Source: Oscillospiraceae bacterium
GTDB lineage: Bacteria; Bacillota; Clostridia; Oscillospirales; Oscillospiraceae
Length of the DNA: 57,762 nt
Direction of reading: 5' to 3'
Assembly (NCBI GenBank): GCA_020025515.1
Contig: JAHHRZ010000015.1
Location: 1-57,762 of the forward strand
Part shown: in pieces, positions 8,511 through 17,983 of the stretch
How the letters are laid out: each line of letters begins with the position of its first letter
How positions within the stretch are numbered: position 1 is the stretch's first letter
The notes under the pieces: generated by a model
The model's input: only the letters and a program-made list of their open reading frames with translations
What the model was told of the DNA's origin: nothing
Databases searched by the model: none
Translations under genes and position numbers: made by a program

Positions 8511-9719
8511 ATGACAAAAGAACTCTATACCACTACCAGACGAGAAGTCTCCCTCAGCATCAACGACGGCCGGGTAGACTCTCTGCGCCGAAAGAATATC
8601 ACAAAATCCGGATGTCGTGTTTATCACAATGGGTTCATCGGCGTTGCCGGAACCTTAGGCAATGAAACACCGGATATCTGGGCGCAGGCAGAAGCCAACC
8701 TCTCCCGTGAGATTCCCTGTCCCTGGGGCCCCGAAACCGGGAAGGTGCGGACGGAGCGATATGGTCAGCAAATGAGCACCGAGGAATTCCTTTCCAAAAC
8801 AGAGCATCTTTTGGAAACCCTGCGTCAGGATTTTCCCCAGTTCACCTTCAGCAACAAAGCAAACTGGACGGATTTGGAGATTTCCCTGCGCAATAGTGAG
8901 GGTCTGAATTACACCTGGCAGGATGCGGCCGTGCAGCTCAGTATTCTGGTTCGGGCGAAGGATTCTCTGAACATTTTTGACACTGCCATTGAAGGCGGCC
9001 TTCGGGAATTTGACGAAGCACATTTCCTGGCTGAGGCCCGCCGGATGCTGGAAGCCCATCTGAATCCCATTGCCCTGCCCGATGTGGAAAAAATGGCCAT
9101 TCTCACCTCTCCTTATCTCTTCAGCCCGGCCTGGAATGAAACGCTCAATGGTCAGAAGCTGGCCCGTGGTGCTTCTCTGCTTGCGGATTGCATGGGCAAG
9201 CCCATGTTTTCCCCTCACTTTAGCCTCTGTATCGATCGAACAAAGGAACAGCTTCTTTCCCCCTTCTTTGACCACGAAGGTACCACCCTTGAGGGCGATT
9301 CTATTAACCTCATCGACCATGGGGTTCTGGTTCGGGGCTATGCCGATAAGAAATGTGCCTGGGAACATCATGTAAATCCCACTTCCAGCGGCGCTGGCAA
9401 TTATGACGATGTGGCCACCCTGTCTTTGCAATCCCTGGCTGCCAAGCCCACCGGAAAGACCTTGGACGAGATTCTGGACGGCAGACCCGCCATTTACTGT
9501 ATGCCCAGCGGCGGCGACATTACCCCAGATGGCAGCTTTGCGTCTCCTGTTCAGACCGCTTATCTCTACCAGAACGGAATACTTCTGGGCCGCCTGCCCG
9601 AATTCTCCATTCGCGGCAAGCTGACAGACATCTTAGGCATGGATTATCTGGGCTGCTCCACGGACCGTCCCTTTGATAACGAACATCAAATGGTGGCAAA
9701 TATGACCATTGTAAAATAA
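8511..9719 (+). CDS. tldE: TldE/PmbA-type protease subunit
   Basis: 402-residue partner of TldD. It lacks the HExxxH motif, as expected for the TldE subunit, and has the typical SGAGNYDDVATLSLQ and GGDITPDGSF segments and a C-terminal GRLPEFSIRGKLTDILGMDY. AAGGAGGGAG precedes ATG 8511. It forms a two-gene operon with tldD, closed by the hairpin at 9735-9775. Confidence 0.88.
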   Translation: MTKELYTTTRREVSLSINDGRVDSLRRKNITKSGCRVYHNGFIGVAGTLGNETPDIWAQAEANLSREIPCPWGPETGKVRTERYGQQMSTEEFLSKTEHLLETLRQDFPQFTFSNKANWTDLEISLRNSEGLNYTWQDAAVQLSILVRAKDSLNIFDTAIEGGLREFDEAHFLAEARRMLEAHLNPIALPDVEKMAILTSPYLFSPAWNETLNGQKLARGASLLADCMGKPMFSPHFSLCIDRTKEQLLSPFFDHEGTTLEGDSINLIDHGVLVRGYADKKCAWEHHVNPTSSGAGNYDDVATLSLQSLAAKPTGKTLDEILDGRPAIYCMPSGGDITPDGSFASPVQTAYLYQNGILLGRLPEFSIRGKLTDILGMDYLGCSTDRPFDNEHQMVANMTIVK

Positions 9720-9734
9720 AGAAAGCATACAAAA

Positions 9735-9775
9735 GGCCCCCGGCAAACGGTTCATCCAATTTGCCGGGGGCCAAT
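9735..9775. terminator. Bidirectional terminator between tldE and dut
   Basis: 13-base stem GGCCCCCGGCAAA / TTTGCCGGGGGCC between convergent operons. Confidence 0.8.
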
Positions 9776-9778
9776 ATA

Positions 9779-10216
9779 CTACTTTCGTCCCGTGGAGCCG
9801 AAGCCGCCGATTCCACGCTCCGTGTCATCCAGCTCCTGTGTCTCCACAAGCTCCGGTGCCAACACCGGCACCACCACAAGCTGTGCAACCCGCTCCCCGT
9901 CTTCCACGGTCTGAGCCTCACTGCTGTGGTTGTGCAGTACCACTCGGATTTCTCCCCGATAGTCGGAGTCAATGACACCCACCTTGTTGGCAGGTGCCAG
10001 TCCACGCTTGCAGCCCAGGCTGCTTCTGGCAAATACCAGACCCGCATATCCTTCCGGCACTGCAATGGCAATTCCCGTGGGAAGAAACGCCGTATCTCCC
10101 GGGCCAATGGTCACAGGCTCCTCCAGGCACACATAGAGGTCCGCACCGGCAGACTGGCTGGTGCCGTATGTGGGAAGCTTTGCCTTGGGATTCAGTTTCT
10201 TTACTCGCATCTGCAT
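9779..10216 (-). CDS. dut: Deoxyuridine 5'-triphosphate nucleotidohydrolase (dUTPase)
   Basis: 145-residue trimeric dUTPase that converts dUTP to dUMP and pyrophosphate. All family motifs are visible: SAGADLY, ARSSLGCKRGL, GVIDSDYRGEIRVVLHN with the catalytic Asp, and the C-terminal P-loop-like RGIGGFGSTGR. Start 10216 has GGGAG eight bases upstream. Its start is almost contiguous with the nrdG stop (10218), giving a nucleotide-metabolism operon with nrdG. Confidence 0.96.
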   Translation of the reverse strand: MQMRVKKLNPKAKLPTYGTSQSAGADLYVCLEEPVTIGPGDTAFLPTGIAIAVPEGYAGLVFARSSLGCKRGLAPANKVGVIDSDYRGEIRVVLHNHSSEAQTVEDGERVAQLVVVPVLAPELVETQELDDTERGIGGFGSTGRK

Positions 10217-10217
10217 G

Positions 10218-10760
10218 TTATTTTCTCCCTTGTGTCTGCCAGTCCTCCCACAGAGTGATCTGGCCGGTTTCTAATGTTTTTTTCACATCGATGAGCCTCT
10301 GATTGGAAGAGCCACGGAATCGAAGGCTCAGATCCTTCCGCTCCGCAATGAACGGGCCGTCTACCAGTACATCCAGATAGCGCAGAAGCTCCATGGTGGT
10401 TTCCTTGGGGCCAAGCTTTCCCGGAAGCATATACCCATCCATGGTATAGCCGGAAAACGCCCATATGGTTCTATCCGGCAGAGCCTTGCGCACCTGCCGC
10501 ACCAGCTCCAAAACACCGGGCTGATTCTGAGGTTCAAATGGTTCGCCGCCTAAAACCGTCAGGCCGGTCATGTAGTCCGGGCGAAGCTCCTCGATGATAT
10601 AATCAATGGTCTCCTGTGTAAAGGGTTCTCCATAGTGGAAGTCCCAGGCCTCCCGGTTGAAGCAGTCCTTGCACTTCCGGGTGCAGCCGGATACAAACAG
10701 GCTGACCCGGACGCCGGGACCGTTGGCAATGTCACGGGGTTTGATTGTCGCGTAATTCAT
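10218..10760 (-). CDS. nrdG: Anaerobic ribonucleoside-triphosphate reductase activating protein
   Basis: 180-residue radical SAM activase that installs the glycyl radical in NrdD. The [4Fe-4S] motif CTRKCKDC is present, with the downstream LGGEPF SAM segment. The start at 10760 (MNYATIKPRD) is chosen because GAAGGGA precedes it and family members begin there; the open frame runs 141 bases further upstream. nrdD is not in the window. Lies between the alpha/beta hydrolase (4-base gap) and dut. Confidence 0.95.
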   Translation of the reverse strand: MNYATIKPRDIANGPGVRVSLFVSGCTRKCKDCFNREAWDFHYGEPFTQETIDYIIEELRPDYMTGLTVLGGEPFEPQNQPGVLELVRQVRKALPDRTIWAFSGYTMDGYMLPGKLGPKETTMELLRYLDVLVDGPFIAERKDLSLRFRGSSNQRLIDVKKTLETGQITLWEDWQTQGRK

Positions 10761-10764
10761 ATGA

Positions 10765-11697
10765 TTATCCCTTCTGCTGCAAATGCGCAGCAAAAAATTT
10801 TTCCAACGCCTTTGTATATCGTTCCGGGTCCGTAAGATAGCTCCAGGCGTGTCCGGCAGATTCCACCAGCACAAGTTCCTTTTCGCCCAGGCAGGCATCA
10901 TAATTCGTCTGACTCATATGACAGGGAACAAAATCATCTGCCAAACCGTGGACGAACAGTACCGGCAGCCGATTCTCTTTCATGGCCGCCGTAGCGGAAT
11001 AGGCTTTGGGATCATAGCCGGCCAGCACCCGGCACCAGAGCCGCACAAAGTGCAAAATGGGAAAGGCGGGAACATGGGCCTTTCGTCTGCCTACATCCTT
11101 GAGGATTTCCCATGGAGAGGTAAAGCCGCAGTCCGCCACCACGCCGCAGACATTGGAAGGAAGCGCCTGCTGGGTAGCCATCAACACCGTAGTAGCCCCC
11201 ATGGAAACGCCCCCAAGAACCAGAGGCAGATCTCCGAATGTCCGGTTATGCAATCTGACCCAGTCTGCCACATCCCGGCTCTCTTTTACCCCAAAGGTCA
11301 TGTATTTTCCCTGACTTCCATTTTGGGCTCGCTGGTCGATCAAAAGCAGATTCATGCCCATTTCATGGCACGCAGGAATGATGCCCGCAAAATCCGACTC
11401 GACACAACCGTTCCATCCATGGGCCAGCAGAAGGGTCCCTCTTGGTGTTTCCGCCGGAACCCATCGTCCCCGCAGCCCGAGGCCGTCAAAACTGGTCATG
11501 GTCAGCTCTGTGATGTCATGCCTGCCCAGCCACTGCAATGTTTTTATGGGCAAAAGCGCCCATCTGTCATGCTTTTGGGATTCCTCCACATTCTCCCTAT
11601 CCAGGGGCTTTCTTGCTATACTGGCCTGGCGGAAGGCCATATAGCTAAGTGCCAGAAGAACCGCAAGTACCACAAGTACGATCCATACAACGATCAT
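10765..11697 (-). CDS. Membrane-anchored alpha/beta hydrolase
   Basis: 310-residue serine hydrolase with one N-terminal membrane anchor (WIVLVVLAVLLALSYMAF). The nucleophile elbow is GGVSMGAT, the oxyanion region is LLAHGWNG, and the likely catalytic Asp and His lie in VHGLADDFVPCHMS and ESAGHAWSY. It resembles the YqkD/BAAT-like cell-surface hydrolases of Firmicutes; substrate unknown. GGGAGGG precedes ATG 11697. First gene of the run with nrdG and dut. Confidence 0.87.
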   Translation of the reverse strand: MIVVWIVLVVLAVLLALSYMAFRQASIARKPLDRENVEESQKHDRWALLPIKTLQWLGRHDITELTMTSFDGLGLRGRWVPAETPRGTLLLAHGWNGCVESDFAGIIPACHEMGMNLLLIDQRAQNGSQGKYMTFGVKESRDVADWVRLHNRTFGDLPLVLGGVSMGATTVLMATQQALPSNVCGVVADCGFTSPWEILKDVGRRKAHVPAFPILHFVRLWCRVLAGYDPKAYSATAAMKENRLPVLFVHGLADDFVPCHMSQTNYDACLGEKELVLVESAGHAWSYLTDPERYTKALEKFFAAHLQQKG

Positions 11698-11819
11698 GCT
11701 CTATCCCTCCCGGGCTTCAAAATATAGATCTTTTTTGCACAGATCTATTGTTACAGCCCATTATACTCAAAATTCACAGAATTGTAAAGAATCCATAGGA
11801 CCTGAAGCGCACCACAGAC

Positions 11820-11848
11820 TTGCTAAACTGTATAAAAGAAGGTATAAT
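11820..11848 (+). promoter_or_regulatory. Candidate promoter of the TIGR04255 gene
   Basis: TTGCTA, 17-base spacer, perfect TATAAT, 38 bases before ATG 11886. Confidence 0.65.
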
Positions 11849-11885
11849 AAAAGAAAAAATAAGCTTACTTGAAAGGAGACCCACT

Positions 11886-12674
11886 ATGTTTTCTCAGGAA
11901 CCTCGTCGTCTGTTCCGCAAGAATCCTCTGATGGAGGTCATCTGTCAGCTCCGGTTCCCGGAGATCCTGTCTATCGGCAGCAATCTGCCTGTAGAGTTTC
12001 AGGAATCGATCCGCGGTGAGTTCCCTCAGTATTCCGCCAGAAAGGAATCTCCCGCTCCCACGCTGTCCGGTACCCCCGGTAATTTCTCCATCCAGAATCA
12101 ACCCGAAACCATTAACTACCAGTTTGTTTCTGCCGATGGTATTTGGCGTGTCAATCTCACCAGCAAGTTTATTTCTCTTTCCTGTACCAAATATACCGAT
12201 TGGGAAGCGTTCGCCCAGAAGCTGGATCTGCCCCTTGCTGCCTTTATCAAAATTTATAAACCCGCTTATTTTGAACGGGTTGGCCTTCGGTACATCAACG
12301 CATTCTCCCGCAATGCTCTGAATCTCAGCGCAGTTCCCTTCCGCAACCTGTTCCAGCCCTGCTATCTGGGCATTTTGGGAGAAGAGGATGTGCAGGAAAC
12401 CGCCACCAACCGCTGCTCTCTGGAGATGGAGCTGACCCTTCGGGGAGGCTGCCGTGCCAAAATCCACGCCGGCCCCGGCATGGTGAAGCGTGCCGGCTCC
12501 GAAGACAAGGAGGTTCGCTTCATTCTGGACAATGATCTGTTTATGGGGGGCAATATCCCCATCAATCTTTCCACAGGTGCCATGCAGACCCTGCATCAGC
12601 ATGCGGACAGCATTTTCTTAGGTGCTATTACCCAGCAGATGTCTGAGGCCATGGAACCGCTGGAATATATCTAA
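11886..12674 (+). CDS. TIGR04255 family protein
   Basis: 262-residue protein matching the TIGR04255 pattern: an N-terminal LFRKNPLMEVICQLRFPEIL, a central YFERVGLRYIN and a C-terminal LHQHADSIFLGAITQQMSEAM. The family is widespread and has no assigned biochemistry. Start 11886 has AAAGGAG; the frame is open 66 bases upstream without a site. It has its own promoter and is followed 12 bases later by a membrane Zn-peptidase gene, so the two are probably co-transcribed. Confidence 0.8.
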   Translation: MFSQEPRRLFRKNPLMEVICQLRFPEILSIGSNLPVEFQESIRGEFPQYSARKESPAPTLSGTPGNFSIQNQPETINYQFVSADGIWRVNLTSKFISLSCTKYTDWEAFAQKLDLPLAAFIKIYKPAYFERVGLRYINAFSRNALNLSAVPFRNLFQPCYLGILGEEDVQETATNRCSLEMELTLRGGCRAKIHAGPGMVKRAGSEDKEVRFILDNDLFMGGNIPINLSTGAMQTLHQHADSIFLGAITQQMSEAMEPLEYI

Positions 12675-12686
12675 GGAGGAAAATCC

Positions 12687-13397
12687 GTGTTTCATCATTT
12701 CGATTGGACCTATGTTGTTCTGGTAATGCCCGCCATTATCCTTGCAATATGGGCAAGTTCCAATGTAAACCGCACCTTTAAGAAGTATTCCACCCAGTAT
12801 TCCCGCCGTGGCATTACCGCCGCCGATGCGGCCCGCAGGGTCCTGGATACCAATGGTCTGTATCAGGTCCGCATTGAGCGGATTCCCGGTAACCTGACCG
12901 ACCACTTTGACCCCAGAGACAATGTGATTCGCTTGTCTGATGGTGTATATGACAGCACCTCCACCGCCTCCATTGGCGTGGCCTGTCATGAAGCCGGACA
13001 CGCCGTGCAGCATGCCGTTGGCTACGCCCCCATCAAAATCCGGTCCGCGATTGTTCCGATTACCAACATCGGTTCCCGACTTTCCATGCCTCTGATTCTT
13101 CTGGGTATTCTCTTCTCTGCCAGCACTCCCTCCATGTATTGGATGGTGTATGCGGGCATCGCCTGTTTCGGTCTCTCCGCTGTGTTTCAGCTGGTGACCC
13201 TTCCCACAGAGTTTGATGCCAGCCGCAGAGCGTTAAAAGCCATCCAGTCCGGTATGCTTCTGGATGAGGATGAAATGAAAGGTGCCCGAAAGACGCTGAA
13301 GGCCGCGGCTCTCACCTATGTTGCCGCTCTGGCGGTAGCTTTGACCCAGCTGCTGCGTCTGCTCATCCTCTTTGGCAGACACAACAGCGATGATTAA
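12687..13397 (+). CDS. YugP-type membrane zinc metallopeptidase
   Basis: 236-residue integral membrane protein of the Zn_peptidase_2 (YugP) family. The zinc motif HEAGH is in GVACHEAGHAVQHAVG (about residue 107). There is one N-terminal membrane segment and a cluster of C-terminal ones (about residues 145-185 and 210-230). Starts at GTG 12687 with AAGGAGGA six bases upstream. Substrate unknown; the family is thought to act in membrane quality control. Confidence 0.88.
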   Translation: MFHHFDWTYVVLVMPAIILAIWASSNVNRTFKKYSTQYSRRGITAADAARRVLDTNGLYQVRIERIPGNLTDHFDPRDNVIRLSDGVYDSTSTASIGVACHEAGHAVQHAVGYAPIKIRSAIVPITNIGSRLSMPLILLGILFSASTPSMYWMVYAGIACFGLSAVFQLVTLPTEFDASRRALKAIQSGMLLDEDEMKGARKTLKAAALTYVAALAVALTQLLRLLILFGRHNSDD

Positions 13398-13424
13398 TGA
13401 CTTCATTTCATAACATGTAACATG

Positions 13425-13471
13425 ATCCCCCTGAAATAGGCCCCAAGGCTGTCTGTTTCAGGGGGATTTTT
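13425..13471 (+). terminator. Terminator after the YugP-type gene
   Basis: 12-base stem ATCCCCCTGAAA / TTTCAGGGGGAT followed by T5. Its arms resemble the palindrome at 27425-27474. Confidence 0.85.
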
Positions 13472-13520
13472 GTCTTTCCATTTTCACTTGGTCTCTCCTG
13501 TTTCCGGCTGCCATCCGAAT

Positions 13521-13559
13521 CAAAAAAAGTGCTGCCCCGCTTTTGCAGCAGAGCAGCAC
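13521..13559 (-). terminator. Terminator of purA
   Basis: Minus strand GTGCTGC / GCAGCAC stem with T7 directly after it. Confidence 0.85.
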
Positions 13560-13571
13560 ACAGCAAATCAC

Positions 13572-14843
13572 TTAACGATGGATGATTTCTTCTCTTCCGG
13601 GACCATTGGAAACCATGGTAACGGGAACACCGATTTCTTTCTCGATGAACTCCACATAGTTCCGGCAAGCCTCGGGCAGATCCTCATACCGGGTAATGCC
13701 TCTAATATCGCAGTTCCAGCCGGGCAGAACCTTCAGCACAGGCTTGCAGCGCTCCAAGGTGGTGGTCGTGGGGAAATCCTTGAGGATCTTTCCGTCCACT
13801 TCATAGCCTACACACACAGGGATTTCCTTCAGATATCCCAGCGCATCCACAACCGTGAGGGCTACCTGGGTAGCACCCTGAGCCTGCACACCGTAGCGGG
13901 TAGCAACACAGTCAAACCAACCCATACGGCGGGGACGACCGGTGGTAGCACCGAACTCTCCCTTGTCGCCGCCACGAATCCGCAGTTCCTGCGCCTCATC
14001 CCCAAAAATCTCACTGACAAAAGCGCCTGCACCAACGGCACTGGAATAGGCCTTGACCACGCAGACAATGTCTTTGATTTCATAGGGAGGCAGACCGGCA
14101 CCGATGGAGCCGTAACCAGCCAAGGTAGAAGAGGAAGTCACCATGGGGTAGATACCGAAGTCAGGGTCCTTCATAGCACCCAGCTGACCCTCCAGCAAAA
14201 TGTTCTTGCCCTCTGCACGGGCCTGACGCAGGAACTGGAAGGTATCTGCCACATAGGGGGCAACTGCGTCACGCAGGGGGCGAATCTGCTCAAAGACTTC
14301 CTTGGCGCTCAGCACAGGCTTATGGTACAGGTGCTCCAAAAGCACATTCTTTACCGCCAGCACACGCTCCAGCTTATCCATGGCATATTCTTCATCGAAA
14401 AGCTCCGACAGCTGGAAGCCGATCTTTGCATACTTATCGGAATAGAAAGGAGCGATTCCGGACTTCGTAGAGCCAAAGGAACGGCCGCCCAGACGCTCTT
14501 CTTCGTACTGGTCAAACAGAACATGGTACGGCATAACCACCTGAACACGATCAGAAACCAGCAGCTTGGGCGCAACCCCGGCCTGCTTCAGAGATTCTAC
14601 TTCCTTCAGGAATTTTTCCAGATCCAAAGCCACACCATTGCCGATAATGTTGGTCACATGGGGATAAAACACACCGGAAGGGAGCTGATGCAGAGCAAAG
14701 CGGCCCATATCATTGATGATGGTATGACCGGCGTTGCTGCCGCCCTGAAAGCGGATGACCACTTCGGAATTGGCCGCCAGAACGTCTGTGATCTTACCTT
14801 TGCCTTCGTCGCCCCAGTTGGCGCCCACAATTGCTTTTACCAT
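13572..14843 (-). CDS. purA: Adenylosuccinate synthetase
   Basis: 423-residue GTP-dependent ligase that joins IMP and aspartate to give adenylosuccinate in AMP synthesis. The N-terminal GANWGDEGKGKITD P-loop, the GGSNAGHT segment and the C-terminal TTTTLERCKPVLKVLPGW are all typical. Residue 8 is Asn where most PurA have Gln (GAQWGDEG). The start at 14843 (MVKAIVGANWGD) follows GGAGGAA; the frame continues 15 bases upstream. It follows the Mrp gene on the same strand with a 22-base gap. Confidence 0.96.
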   Translation of the reverse strand: MVKAIVGANWGDEGKGKITDVLAANSEVVIRFQGGSNAGHTIINDMGRFALHQLPSGVFYPHVTNIIGNGVALDLEKFLKEVESLKQAGVAPKLLVSDRVQVVMPYHVLFDQYEEERLGGRSFGSTKSGIAPFYSDKYAKIGFQLSELFDEEYAMDKLERVLAVKNVLLEHLYHKPVLSAKEVFEQIRPLRDAVAPYVADTFQFLRQARAEGKNILLEGQLGAMKDPDFGIYPMVTSSSTLAGYGSIGAGLPPYEIKDIVCVVKAYSSAVGAGAFVSEIFGDEAQELRIRGGDKGEFGATTGRPRRMGWFDCVATRYGVQAQGATQVALTVVDALGYLKEIPVCVGYEVDGKILKDFPTTTTLERCKPVLKVLPGWNCDIRGITRYEDLPEACRNYVEFIEKEIGVPVTMVSNGPGREEIIHR

Positions 14844-14865
14844 AATTTGTTCCTCCAAAAATCAG

Positions 14866-15690
14866 TTACCGTGCAGAAACCGCATCTACAGCACCCTGCA
14901 ATGCGGAGGTATCCAAAGACTCCACATCGCCGCTGTCAAAGGCTGCGGCAACCTTGGGGTCAATGGGGAGCTTTGCCAAGACAGGAATTCCATACTCCTT
15001 GGCAATTTCATCGATCTTGCTCTCACCAAACACAGAAAGTTTTTTTCCACAGTCCGGGCACTGGAGGTAGCTGTAGTTCTCAACCAAGCCCAAAACCGGA
15101 ATCTTCATCATATTGGCCATTTTCACCGCCTTGGTGACGATCATGGAAACCAGCGCCTGAGGACTGGTGACCACCACAACGCCATCCACAGGCAGGGACT
15201 GGAACACCGTCAGGGGCACATCACCGGTTCCGGGAGGCATGTCTACAAAGAGATAATCGACCTCTTCCCATACCACATCGGTCCAGAACTGCTTTACAGC
15301 ACCGGCAATCACAGGGCCCCGCCACAAAACAGGATCCGTGTCATTGTCCAGCAGCAGATTGATGGACATGACCTTGATCCCTTCTCTGGTCACAGCAGGA
15401 TACAGGCCATCTTTGTCAGCACCGGCACACTCATTGACACTGAACGCCTTGGGGATAGAAGGTCCGGTAATATCCGCATCCAGAATACCGACCTTAAAGC
15501 CCTTCCGGGCCATGGCTACTGCCAGCTGAGAAGTGACGGTGCTTTTACCCACGCCACCTTTACCAGAAACCACAGCGATCACATTCTTAACCTTGGACAG
15601 AGGATTCAGCTCTGCAAGCAGGCTTTCTGCCTTACGCTCGCCGCAATCCGAGCCACAGGATGCGCAATTACCGTTGCAGGATTCGCTCAT
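14866..15690 (-). CDS. Mrp/NBP35-type Fe-S cluster carrier ATPase
   Basis: 274-residue P-loop ATPase of the ApbC/NBP35 family that carries and transfers Fe-S clusters. The N-terminus is cysteine-rich (CNGNCASCGSDC) as in NBP35, then a deviant Walker A (SGKGGVGKST), switch DMPPGTGD, and the CxxC (CPDCGKK) at about residue 209 that binds the bridging cluster. AAGGAG precedes ATG 15690. A very strong promoter is at 15734-15762; the downstream purA is likely read from the same transcript. Confidence 0.93.
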   Translation of the reverse strand: MSESCNGNCASCGSDCGERKAESLLAELNPLSKVKNVIAVVSGKGGVGKSTVTSQLAVAMARKGFKVGILDADITGPSIPKAFSVNECAGADKDGLYPAVTREGIKVMSINLLLDNDTDPVLWRGPVIAGAVKQFWTDVVWEEVDYLFVDMPPGTGDVPLTVFQSLPVDGVVVVTSPQALVSMIVTKAVKMANMMKIPVLGLVENYSYLQCPDCGKKLSVFGESKIDEIAKEYGIPVLAKLPIDPKVAAAFDSGDVESLDTSALQGAVDAVSAR

Positions 15691-15733
15691 TATACATTAC
15701 TCCTTACGCCCAATCGGGCAATCATTCATTCCT

Positions 15734-15762
15734 ATTATAAGATACGCCCAGCAATGTGTCAA
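15734..15762 (-). promoter_or_regulatory. Strong promoter of the mrp-purA unit
   Basis: Minus strand perfect TTGACA, 17-base spacer, perfect TATAAT. Confidence 0.85.
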
Positions 15763-15974
15763 CCGAAATTTCGCCATGCAATGATTCGATTCCTATGAAA
15801 ATAGGCTCAATTTCCCCATTATTGATTGTTGGATTGTAAAAAACGCTGAAATCAGTTCCGGCCCGGCAAACTGCCTGTAATCAAAAATATGCCTAAATAA
15901 TCCAAAGAAAAAGGGAACCTCCCTCACACGGGAAGAGGGCTGCCCCATACGCACATTTTGGGATCTATTGCAAG

Positions 15975-16024
15975 AAAACAGCCGAAGAGATCGATGTTCC
16001 ACCCATTTCTTCGGCTGTTTTTAC
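15975..16024. terminator. Terminator of the comEC-holA-rnmV-abcF run
   Basis: 11-base stem ACAGCCGAAGA / TCTTCGGCTGT flanked by T or A runs on both sides, so it can act on either strand. The 390 bases between the two operons otherwise hold only the mrp promoter; no gene is supported there. Confidence 0.75.
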
Positions 16025-16080
16025 TATTTGCAATTCTTTTTCCCCGATTTCATCGCACTGACCTGTACAGACCACTTCTA

Positions 16081-17961
16081 TCAGATCTGTTCCGCCGTCT
16101 GCTCCCATTGCTCCATCAGCGTAAGAAGCTCCAGATCAGCATTTTCCTTCTCCTCCAGCAGCCGTGTCAGCTCCTGATAATCCGCAGAAGCCGCAGCGAT
16201 TTTTTCATCCAGCTCTGCAATCAGAGTCTCCTGCTTGTCGATCTCCCGTTCCAGTTTCCGAACCTGTTTTTCCAATTCTTTGTCTTTATTCTTTGGCTTT
16301 TCCTTCTTGGCAGTTTCCTTCTTAGCCGGAACTGCCGCAGGCATAACCGCACCCGCTGCCTCATGGGCCAGGATGGAACGGTACTTGCTGTAGCCACACT
16401 TAAAGTCCCGAATCTGCCCATTTTCCAGAGACCAGATCCGGTCCGCAAACTTCTCAACAAAGTAGCGGTCATGGGACACAAAGAGCAGAACCCCTTCAAA
16501 TTCCTCAATGGCACATTCCACCCACTCTCTGGACGCAATATCCAGATGGTTGGTGGGCTCGTCCAAAATCAGGAAATTGATTTTTTCATCCATCAGCATG
16601 CACAGCCGCAGCCGGGACTGCTCGCCGCCGGACAGGCTGCCCACGGTTTTAAATACATCCTCTCCCTGGAAGAGAAACGCACCCAGCCGATCTCTGGCTC
16701 CCTGTGGGGTAAGATTCTTTTCATAGAGCATGGTGTCATACAAAGTCCGTTCCGGATGAGAGAACTGCATAATCTGAGGAAGATAGCCTGCCCGAATGGT
16801 GGGGCCGTATTTGATTTTCCCCTCACAGGGCTCCTCCCCCAAAAGGCAGCGGATAAAGGTGGTTTTTCCCGCCCCGTTGTCTCCCAGAAGGGCGATACGC
16901 TCCCCGCCCTTCACCTGCAAATCCACACCGGAAAACAGCTCTTTTGTGTCAAACGCTTTCTGAAGGCCCCGCACCTCAAAGGCCAGATCGCCCTGAAAAT
17001 CCCGCTGGGCAAAGGAGGCCTTCATTGTCTTATCCATGGTAGGCCGTTTGGTCTTTTCAATGCGGTCCATCCGGTGCTGAATGGACATAGCCCGACGGTA
17101 CAGGGTCCGGTTGTTAATGCCCCAACCCTTCATCCGTTCCAGGGTATATCCCAGCTGCTTCAGCTTTGCCTGCTCCTGCTCATACTGCTTGAGCTGCAAG
17201 TTAAACCGGGCCTGCTTTTCTTCAATATAGAACGAATAGTTGCCGGAATAAAATTCTCCGTGGCCGTCGCTGATTTCCACAATCCTCTGGGCCACCTGAT
17301 CCAGGAAATAGCGGTCATGGGAAATGGTCAGGACCGTTCCTTTGAACTTGTTGATGTACTCTTCCAGCCATTCCACACTCTTCAAATCCAGGTGGTTGGT
17401 GGGTTCGTCCAAAAGAAGAATTTCCGTCTTTTCCAAAAGAAGTCTTGCCAGATTGACCCGGGTTTTCTCTCCGCCGGACAGCATGGAAAATTCCTGCTGC
17501 CGCATCGCCTCGGGAATCCCCAGACCATTGCAGACCTTGTCTGTGTCCACATCCATGTCATAGCCGCCTCCCGCTGTGAAGCGATTGGTCAGGCGGTCAT
17601 ATTCGTTCAGGATGTGCTTGGGGGTATTGGCGGTCATCTGCGCCTCCAGCTCCTGCATTCTCTCTCGAATCTTATAGAGCTTTGCAAAAGCAGAGCGCAG
17701 CACATCCTCTACAGTGAATCCCACAGGATACTTGGGAATCTGCGAAATCAGGCCCAGATTTTTGTTGGGATTTACATAGACCTCTCCCTCATCATAGCCG
17801 ATTTCTCCCGTTAAAATCCGAAACAGTGTTGTTTTTCCGCTGCCATTGCGGCCCAGAATCGCCACACACTCCCCTTCCTGGACCTCGAAGCTCAGGCCGT
17901 CCAGAAGGTTGTTCCCAATTTCAAAGGACTTCACTAAGTTTTTAACCGAAATATCTATCAT
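16081..17961 (-). CDS. ABC-F family ATPase (YdiF/Uup-like)
   Basis: 626-residue soluble protein with two ABC ATPase domains and no membrane segment, as in ABC-F translation factors. NBD1: Walker A GRNGSGKTT, signature LSGGEKTRVNLARLLL, Walker B LLLDEPTNHLD. NBD2: GDNGAGKTT, LSGGEQSRLRLCML, LILDEPTNHLD. The inter-domain P-site linker and the C-terminal coiled coil (KELEKQVRKLEREIDKQETL) fit the YdiF/Uup subgroup. It probably acts on stalled ribosomes; a resistance role is less likely but not excluded. Last gene of the comEC-holA-rnmV run. Confidence 0.9.
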   Translation of the reverse strand: MIDISVKNLVKSFEIGNNLLDGLSFEVQEGECVAILGRNGSGKTTLFRILTGEIGYDEGEVYVNPNKNLGLISQIPKYPVGFTVEDVLRSAFAKLYKIRERMQELEAQMTANTPKHILNEYDRLTNRFTAGGGYDMDVDTDKVCNGLGIPEAMRQQEFSMLSGGEKTRVNLARLLLEKTEILLLDEPTNHLDLKSVEWLEEYINKFKGTVLTISHDRYFLDQVAQRIVEISDGHGEFYSGNYSFYIEEKQARFNLQLKQYEQEQAKLKQLGYTLERMKGWGINNRTLYRRAMSIQHRMDRIEKTKRPTMDKTMKASFAQRDFQGDLAFEVRGLQKAFDTKELFSGVDLQVKGGERIALLGDNGAGKTTFIRCLLGEEPCEGKIKYGPTIRAGYLPQIMQFSHPERTLYDTMLYEKNLTPQGARDRLGAFLFQGEDVFKTVGSLSGGEQSRLRLCMLMDEKINFLILDEPTNHLDIASREWVECAIEEFEGVLLFVSHDRYFVEKFADRIWSLENGQIRDFKCGYSKYRSILAHEAAGAVMPAAVPAKKETAKKEKPKNKDKELEKQVRKLEREIDKQETLIAELDEKIAAASADYQELTRLLEEKENADLELLTLMEQWEQTAEQI

Positions 17962-17983
17962 AATGCTTCTCCAAATTCCGTTT

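Noticed and set aside
15793..16002. A 69-codon minus-strand frame between mrp and the ABC-F gene
   Set aside because: It runs through the terminator hairpin, has no ribosome binding site and shows no recognisable domain.
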